Assembly: GCA_964641455.1 (NCBI GenBank)
Contig: CAZXLH010000016.1
Location: 1 to 47,366, forward strand
DNA: 47,366 nucleotides
Direction of reading: 5' to 3'
Source of the DNA: DTU015 sp964641455
GTDB lineage: Bacteria; Bacillota; Sulfobacillia; Fermentithermobacillales; Fermentithermobacillaceae
The notes beneath the pieces are model-generated. The model searched no databases. It was given only the letters and a program-made list of their open reading frames with translations, and had not been told where the DNA came from. The position numbers and the translations under genes are program-made. Shown here one piece after another: positions 43,146-47,366 of the stretch; position 1 is the stretch's first letter, and every line of letters starts with the position of its first letter.

Positions 43146-43853
43146 TCAATTTGCAAAATGTTTAGCAGCTTTAACAAGCGCCTGAAACGGTTTGAGAAAA
43201 ACAGGATTATGCTTCCACATTGCCTCAGGATGCCATTGCAACAGCAAAATAAAGCCCTGGCCCCCCTCAGTTACCTCGGCAATACCATCGAATGCTCTGC
43301 CTGAAACAGTTAAGGCGTCTCCTGGATTTCTGACCGATTGGTGATGATAAGAGTTAACTGATAATCGACGGGTTCCAAATACTTCGGCGGCCATTGAGCC
43401 TTCTTCGAGAATCACTTCATGAGTGCCATACCATCTGGGTGCCTGCTGCACGTGCTTCATGGCTCCGCCAACTTGAGAGAAGATATCCTGAACTAAAGTT
43501 CCGCCTGCTGCAACATTGACAAGCTGGCATCCTCTGCATACTCCTAAGATTGGCAAACTTTTCTCAAGGGATCTCTTGGCCAGGTACAATTCAAGGGTAT
43601 CAAGCCGGGGGCTGATTTTGCCCAATTTCTGATGTGGGCGTTCTCCGTATCGAGCCGGGTCAACATCATCTCCGCCGGGAAAAAGCATACCATCGAGCAT
43701 AGGTAGAACCTCTTCAGCAACATCCTGGCCCATCATGGGGATTAGCAAGGGGATTCCGCCTGCTTCCACAACAGCGGCAACATACGTATGGGGTAAAACT
43801 ACCGATTGTTTTTCCTCATTCCAACTGGCAGTGACACCAATTACCGGTTTCAA
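43146..43853 (-). CDS. C26 family gamma-glutamyl hydrolase (PuuD-like)
   Basis: This class I glutamine amidotransferase-like hydrolase should split gamma-glutamyl amides, for example gamma-glutamyl-GABA. The 235-residue protein has FPGGDDVDPARYGE, the nucleophile elbow GVCRGCQLVN (C106), and the catalytic His/Glu pair in LQWHPEAM (H208, E210). The start is TTG at 43853 with GGAGAGG upstream. A sigma-H-like promoter lies 30-57 bases ahead, and the P1 peptidase gene follows, so this makes a small peptidase operon. Confidence 0.9.
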   Translation of the reverse strand: MKPVIGVTASWNEEKQSVVLPHTYVAAVVEAGGIPLLIPMMGQDVAEEVLPMLDGMLFPGGDDVDPARYGERPHQKLGKISPRLDTLELYLAKRSLEKSLPILGVCRGCQLVNVAAGGTLVQDIFSQVGGAMKHVQQAPRWYGTHEVILEEGSMAAEVFGTRRLSVNSYHHQSVRNPGDALTVSGRAFDGIAEVTEGGQGFILLLQWHPEAMWKHNPVFLKPFQALVKAAKHFAN

Positions 43854-43882
43854 TTACATCCTCTCCTTCAAGAACCCATCTA

Positions 43883-43910
43883 ATTCTAAGCCTTCTTTAT
43901 TTAATCCTGT
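43883..43910 (-). promoter_or_regulatory. Sigma-H-like promoter for the C26/P1 peptidase operon
   Basis: On the minus strand ACAGGATTA (43902-43910) and AGAAT (43883-43887) are separated by 14 bases, close to RWAGGAWWT / HGAAT. The 5' end just touches the endoA stop codon region and a leader of about 25 bases leads to the TTG start of the C26 gene. Confidence 0.55.
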
Positions 43911-44260
43911 CATATGGGCCTTAGCCCTAATGACAATTCCAAACCTTCATCAACCTTTGACATAATGTCACTTTCGAGCTTAGCCACCCGCTTCTTAAGA
44001 CGCCTTTTATCTATAGTCCTTACTTGTTCAAGTAAGATAACTGAATCTTTCTCAAGGCCTGAAAGACGGGCGGGAAGTTCCACATGGGTAGGTAGTCTCG
44101 CTTTTTGAATCTGTGAAGTAATTGCAGAAATAATCACTGTAGGGCTGTACTTATTTCCAATATCATTTTGGATAATTAAGACAGGCCTAAATCCTCCTTG
44201 TTCGGAACCAAGAACAGGGTTAAGATCTGCAAAATAAATGTCGCCCCTGGCAGGTTCCAA
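43910..44260 (-). CDS. ndoA: EndoA/MazF-family mRNA interferase toxin
   Basis: This is the toxin half of the common EndoAI/EndoA (MazEF-type) system, an RNase that cuts at specific mRNA sequences. The 116-residue sequence shows RGDIYFADLNPVLGSEQGGFRPVLIIQNDIGNKYSPTVI and LLEQVRTIDKRRL, the standard B. subtilis-type pattern with the catalytic arginine and threonine in RPVLI and TSQ. TTG start at 44260, behind GGAGG that lies inside the antitoxin end; the stop of the antitoxin directly precedes it. Confidence 0.95.
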   Translation of the reverse strand: MEPARGDIYFADLNPVLGSEQGGFRPVLIIQNDIGNKYSPTVIISAITSQIQKARLPTHVELPARLSGLEKDSVILLEQVRTIDKRRLKKRVAKLESDIMSKVDEGLELSLGLRPI

Positions 44261-44602
44261 TCAAGATTTCCTCCATTTAGCCAATGTTTCCGATGATTCG
44301 GATTGAGAAATACTCTCCATGGCGTGAGCGCAGTACTCATCTACATAACCCAACTTAGGCGAACAGTCAAAATCACACGCTATCTCTTCGGCCAACACAC
44401 TGTTAATCTCAGCCATTTCTAAATAGCCGGTTTTCATTTGCTCACGCACGTTATCTTTCTTCACCTTTTCAATGTAATAATGACACGCTTCACGTATGAA
44501 CAAAGAACGCGACTTGTTTGTTTCTACTAGTATGTCGTCTATACCGGCTAATATGTCTTCAGGAAACCCAACAACCACCCGTTTCATTCTAGCCAATGTC
44601 AT
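44261..44602 (-). CDS. ndoAI: EndoAI-like ribbon-helix-helix antitoxin
   Basis: This protein should bind and neutralise the EndoA toxin. The N-terminal region MKRVVVGFPEDILAGIDDILVETNKSRSLFIREACHYYIEK has the ribbon-helix-helix pattern of CopG-like antitoxins. The C-terminal half is acidic, as needed to occupy the toxin RNA groove. The start is uncertain: ATG at 44602, ATG at 44587 and GTG at 44629 are all in frame. It follows the nnr gene by a short gap. In B. subtilis alr lies between these genes; here it is absent. Confidence 0.85.
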   Translation of the reverse strand: MTLARMKRVVVGFPEDILAGIDDILVETNKSRSLFIREACHYYIEKVKKDNVREQMKTGYLEMAEINSVLAEEIACDFDCSPKLGYVDEYCAHAMESISQSESSETLAKWRKS

Positions 44603-44643
44603 TCGGCCACTCAAAAACTGGCCATTCACCTCTCTTCACTAAC

Positions 44644-46377
44644 TCAAATCTGTGTTTGTTGTTCTATTTTTAGCCGAGCCTCCGGCAAACATTCGATAAT
44701 GTCATCGGCAAGTATTCCATAGGATCCTTTACGGCGCAAAGCTACTTCTCCTGAAAGCCCGTGCCAAAAAGCACCAACCCACGTACAGGTATAAGGAGAA
44801 AGCCCCTGAGCAGCCAACGCTGCAATTACGCCTGTCAAAACATCACCGGAGCCTGCTGTTGCCATGCACGGCCCTCCGGATGTATTTATGGCCAGCCTTC
44901 CTGAAGGGTTGGCCGTACACGTGCCTGCACCCTTAAGGCACATAACGCTCTGTGATTTACGAGATGCTGCCCTTGCGTAGCCGGGCCTGTTGTTTTGCAA
45001 TTCGTCTATGCTAATTCCGGTAAGCAGTGCTAATTCCCCTGGATGAGGCGTTAGAATAAAACGTCCCCCGGTTTTGGCAAGATACGGCAGCCCTCCTAAT
45101 TGTTTTAATGCGAAAAGTGCATCTGCATCCACTACACAGGTTTTTTTCGACGCCAAAGGCAAGATCTCCTTCAAAAACTCTGTTTGAAAATGCCCCCTGC
45201 CCCACCCCGGCCCGAGCACCACTGCAGATGCTCTTTCCAGGTTGTTTTCAAGCGTAGCAATTGAGCCCTGGCTAAGGCAAAATACATCAGAATTACCGAA
45301 AGGAACCACCATTACCTCGGGTACCATAGAGGCGCACACATGGTAAATGTTGCCGGGGCAAAGCAATGTAACCGTGCCGGCTCCGGATCTTAGAGCGCTT
45401 TTTGCAGCCAAGGCCGCCGCACCGGCCATGCCTAAAGAACCTGCAACCACTAACACATGGCCTGATAAACCTTTGTGATGATCCGAACGTCTTACGGGCA
45501 ATAGTTGCCTCGCTTTTTCAAAACCCGCTGCCTCTGTCAAAATCTCCGTTTGGTTTTCTAAGATATCGTTTGCTTCGGCATTGCCTGTATCATGGCCCGG
45601 TGTTACCCTGGCCACCGATACCAGATGGCTTTCTGTTCCTTCCCGGCCTGCCCCACGAACCAAACCAGGGGGAAATCCAAGCGTTTCGACAATAATTTTT
45701 CCAGAATACATGCGGCCAGGGTAACTTAGTAACCCTACCTTGGCAAAGCCCATGGTAACCGTCAAATCAGCTTTTACACAAGGGCTGTAGGCGTATCCTG
45801 TATCGGCTGAAACCCCTGAGGGTATGTCACAAGCAACTACATAAGCATGTTGAGCATTGGCCCACTCTATAGCCATGTCCATGGGGAACCGCGGGTTGCC
45901 TTTGCCTCCTATGCCCAAAAGTGCGTCAATTATAAGGCCCGGTGAGCCCAGGTTTTCCAAAACCTCATGAGGCAACATTGAACCGCTGTGGTATATTTTG
46001 ACAGGATAACCCTTTAACATTTGGTAGTTGCAAAACGCCTCTTTAGGCAAACGCTTTTTGTCTCCGAAGAAACCTACTCGTACATCGTAGCCCCTGGCAG
46101 CCAAATGCCTTGCAGCGCAAAACCCGTCTCCGCCGTTTTGCCCTTGCCCTGCTAAAACGGCAATTTTTGGCCTGCCGTCATGTTGTGCATTGCGCTTCAA
46201 TCCCATATGTCCCATATCACCGGGTATTTCAGCTCCCCCGGCAGTTTGCATAAACACATTATGGGCATGTTCAGCCAAAGCCCTACCGGCATTTTCCATA
46301 AGAACAAGGGCGGGCACTCCCAGGCCTTGAACTGTGGTATCCAACTTTCGCATTTCGGCAGCTGAAACAAGAAGCAT
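44644..46377 (-). CDS. nnr: Bifunctional NAD(P)H-hydrate repair enzyme (epimerase + dehydratase)
   Basis: This enzyme repairs damaged NADH and NADPH: the N-terminal part epimerises R-NAD(P)HX and the C-terminal part dehydrates S-NAD(P)HX using ADP. The 577-residue product shows SAAEMRKLDTT, LMENAGRALAE and GQGQNGGDGFCAARHLA in the epimerase half (to about residue 225), and KGLSGHVLVVAGSLGMAGAA, VLGPGWGR, LTPHPGELALLTG and ATAGSGDVLTGVIAAL in the dehydratase half. ATG at 46377 has GGGAG upstream; the frame extends to 46419. It lies 58 bases after acpS, as is usual in Bacillota. Confidence 0.95.
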   Translation of the reverse strand: MLLVSAAEMRKLDTTVQGLGVPALVLMENAGRALAEHAHNVFMQTAGGAEIPGDMGHMGLKRNAQHDGRPKIAVLAGQGQNGGDGFCAARHLAARGYDVRVGFFGDKKRLPKEAFCNYQMLKGYPVKIYHSGSMLPHEVLENLGSPGLIIDALLGIGGKGNPRFPMDMAIEWANAQHAYVVACDIPSGVSADTGYAYSPCVKADLTVTMGFAKVGLLSYPGRMYSGKIIVETLGFPPGLVRGAGREGTESHLVSVARVTPGHDTGNAEANDILENQTEILTEAAGFEKARQLLPVRRSDHHKGLSGHVLVVAGSLGMAGAAALAAKSALRSGAGTVTLLCPGNIYHVCASMVPEVMVVPFGNSDVFCLSQGSIATLENNLERASAVVLGPGWGRGHFQTEFLKEILPLASKKTCVVDADALFALKQLGGLPYLAKTGGRFILTPHPGELALLTGISIDELQNNRPGYARAASRKSQSVMCLKGAGTCTANPSGRLAINTSGGPCMATAGSGDVLTGVIAALAAQGLSPYTCTWVGAFWHGLSGEVALRRKGSYGILADDIIECLPEARLKIEQQTQI

Positions 46378-46435
46378 TTCGCTCACTCCCATCATTAAAC
46401 TACCTCGTTGCTTAGGCACTTCCCAGCCTTAACGC

Positions 46436-46861
46436 TCAAATTAATTGAGTTAAACTTTTTGAAATTCCTATAGCCACGGCTGCAGCTATTTTTCGGTCAT
46501 GAGTAATTGAAATCTGTATAGACTCCAGATTGTGCTGTTCCATAATTGATAAGGCTTTTTCTTTAAGCCTAACCTGCGGCCGCTTTAAATCATCGTGAAC
46601 TATTTCAATGTCAGTCCATGGTACATGAGGCCACCCTTTGCCAAGAACCTTCATCACTGCCTCTTTGGCTGCAATGCGCCCGGCCAGGCGCTCATACTGC
46701 CTGCACCGTCTGGCAGCACCGAGGCAATATGCCGCTTCATCGTCACTCAAAAACCTCTTGGCAAATAAAACAGGGCTTTTATCGTAGCTGGCTTTCACCC
46801 GGGATATCAATACAAGATCTAACCCTATCAGAAAAGGCTCTGGCTTCTTCACACTGTTCAC
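46436..46861 (-). CDS. acpS: Holo-[acyl-carrier-protein] synthase AcpS
   Basis: AcpS attaches 4'-phosphopantetheine from CoA to the acyl carrier protein. The 141-residue sequence has IGLDLVLISRV (metal aspartate), the RLAGRIAAKEAVMKVLGKG motif (catalytic-site glutamate and lysine) and ITHDRKIAAAVAIG. GTG at 46861 follows GGGGAAGG; a GTG at 46852 and a GTG at 46900 are alternatives. It is first in the acpS-nnr-ndoAI-ndoA unit. Confidence 0.94.
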   Translation of the reverse strand: MNSVKKPEPFLIGLDLVLISRVKASYDKSPVLFAKRFLSDDEAAYCLGAARRCRQYERLAGRIAAKEAVMKVLGKGWPHVPWTDIEIVHDDLKRPQVRLKEKALSIMEQHNLESIQISITHDRKIAAAVAIGISKSLTQLI

Positions 46862-46914
46862 CTCACACCTTCCCCGGTTTGTGGCTATTAAGGTGCTCAC
46901 TTCGTTTTACACAC

Positions 46915-46941
46915 CTTCAAGGCCTTCTTATGTATTCCTAT
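46915..46941 (-). promoter_or_regulatory. Weak sigma-H-like promoter upstream of acpS
   Basis: ATAGGAATA (46933-46941) and TGAAG (46915-46919) are separated by 13 bases on the minus strand; the -10 box differs from HGAAT in the last base. A TTGACG nearby (minus strand) could instead belong to an overlapping vegetative promoter. Low confidence. Confidence 0.3.
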
Positions 46942-47246
46942 CTTTTACGTCAAGTCGGTTTACCTATGAGCCTGATAGAATATTGTATAACAAGGCTCCA
47001 AAACAGGCGAAGGCAAATGGTTTGACAATAAACAAATTACCATACATGCGGTGGCCCTCAGAAACAAGCCAGATGGCTGCCTTCCAGGCAAACCTGTGAT
47101 CAAAACCGGTAGGGACCTTTGCGTTTTATTTCAAATTACAACCTCAAATCATAAACCCTTGTGTACGCACGCGTTCATCCTAACCATATTGACATAGACT
47201 CCGGTTTCACCTTAAAAAGACTATTTAGAAATTTTTTATCACTAAA
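46942..47246. other. Gene-free stretch between acpS and the last gene
   Basis: About 300 bases without a convincing gene. It is AT-rich except for a GC-rich island at about 47047-47118 that contains several short inverted repeats such as CAGG-CAAA-CCTG and GCC/GGC pairs. A TTGACA at 47189-47194 followed 17 bases later by TTAAAA might be a weak vegetative promoter for the plus-strand gene at 47344. I recognise no tRNA or known riboswitch. Confidence 0.4.
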
Positions 47247-47274
47247 GCAGGAAAATCCATGAGGTGCGCCGAAT
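47247..47274 (+). promoter_or_regulatory. Sigma-H-like promoter for the gene at 47344
   Basis: GCAGGAAAA (47247-47255) and CGAAT (47270-47274) are separated by 14 bases on the plus strand, again close to the Spo0H pattern. A leader of about 63 bases with CCGGAGGTG at its end would precede the ATG at 47344. Confidence 0.55.
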
Positions 47275-47343
47275 AAGGGTCTAGCCTTTGAGTCAGTTTG
47301 GGCAGACTAATAGGGTAATATCAAAAACCGGAGGTGAAAACAC

Positions 47344-47366
47344 ATGTTAAACATGCTTTACTTAGC
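47344..47366 (+). CDS. Start of a plus-strand gene cut by the window edge
   Basis: An ATG at 47344 lies 6 bases after a strong GGAGGTG site and opens the frame MLNMLYL before the window ends. Only seven codons are visible, so nothing can be said about the product. Its divergent position from acpS and the sigma-H-like promoter upstream make it a real gene start. Confidence 0.6.

Noticed and set aside
47257..47290. GAGGTGCGCCG leader resembling a guanidine-III riboswitch
   Set aside because: The rest of the conserved fold is missing, and the bases lie inside a sigma-H-like promoter.
1..47366. CRISPR arrays, insertion sequences, prophage genes, tRNA or rRNA genes
   Set aside because: I looked for direct repeats, transposase motifs and RNA signatures and saw none.

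Overview
The window looks like chromosomal DNA of an anaerobic, low-to-mid GC Bacillota (Clostridia-like) bacterium. The evidence is the gene order maf-radC-mreBCD-mrdA-minC, the tsaE-tsaB-rimI-tsaD set, acpS-nnr-endoAI-endoA, rrf2-nifS-nifU, a full sigma-54 gene, an Rnf-type ion-pumping complex, and promoter-like sequences of the sigma-H (Spo0H) type. A species cannot be named from the sequence alone. I see no tRNA, rRNA, CRISPR array, prophage or insertion sequence. Many genes start with TTG or GTG, and two apparently start with CTG or an even rarer codon (radC, rrf2).

Layout: 6-7808 (minus) holds cell shape and division genes (minC, mrdA, mreDCB), radC, maf, a DUF4321-like membrane protein and the flavin transferase apbE. 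7907-12313 (minus) encodes Rnf subunits in the order C-D-E-A-B, with no rnfG. 12544-16270 (minus) carries rpoN, a P-loop/Asp23-like fusion and a TPR protein. 16480-20994 (plus) carries an Rrf2/IscR-like regulator with a clear palindromic operator, nifS, nifU and a secreted SH3b amidase. A bidirectional terminator closes this section.

21105-26959 (minus) is a five-gene peptidase operon: three tandem M42 aminopeptidases followed by TldD and TldE-like proteins. 27049-34014 (minus) has a radical SAM protein with an internal PDZ-like segment, tsaD, rimI, tsaB, tsaE, a family 4-like uracil-DNA glycosylase and a DUF483-like protein. An oppositely oriented pyrF sits between rimI and tsaD.

34230-41859 (minus) is the most unusual part. 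It contains two copies of a pair made of a GlmL/MutL-like ASKHA ATPase and a protein with biotinyl-hammerhead-like and KOW-like segments. A small acidic-tailed protein and a PH-like membrane protein accompany them, and no B12-dependent mutase gene is present. 42001-46861 (minus) has a P1 (DmpA-type) peptidase, a C26 peptidase, the EndoAI/EndoA toxin-antitoxin pair, the NAD(P)H-hydrate repair enzyme and acpS. A plus-strand gene begins at 47344 and runs off the window.

Taken together, the peptidases, Rnf, GlmL-like proteins and Fe-S assembly genes fit an anaerobe that lives on peptides and amino acids (inference). Promoter-like sequences close to the Spo0H consensus (AGGA, then 17-18 bases, then GAAT) lie in front of the M42/TldDE operon, the C26/P1 operon, the GlmL/KOW operon and the last gene. 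This suggests shared transition-phase control.
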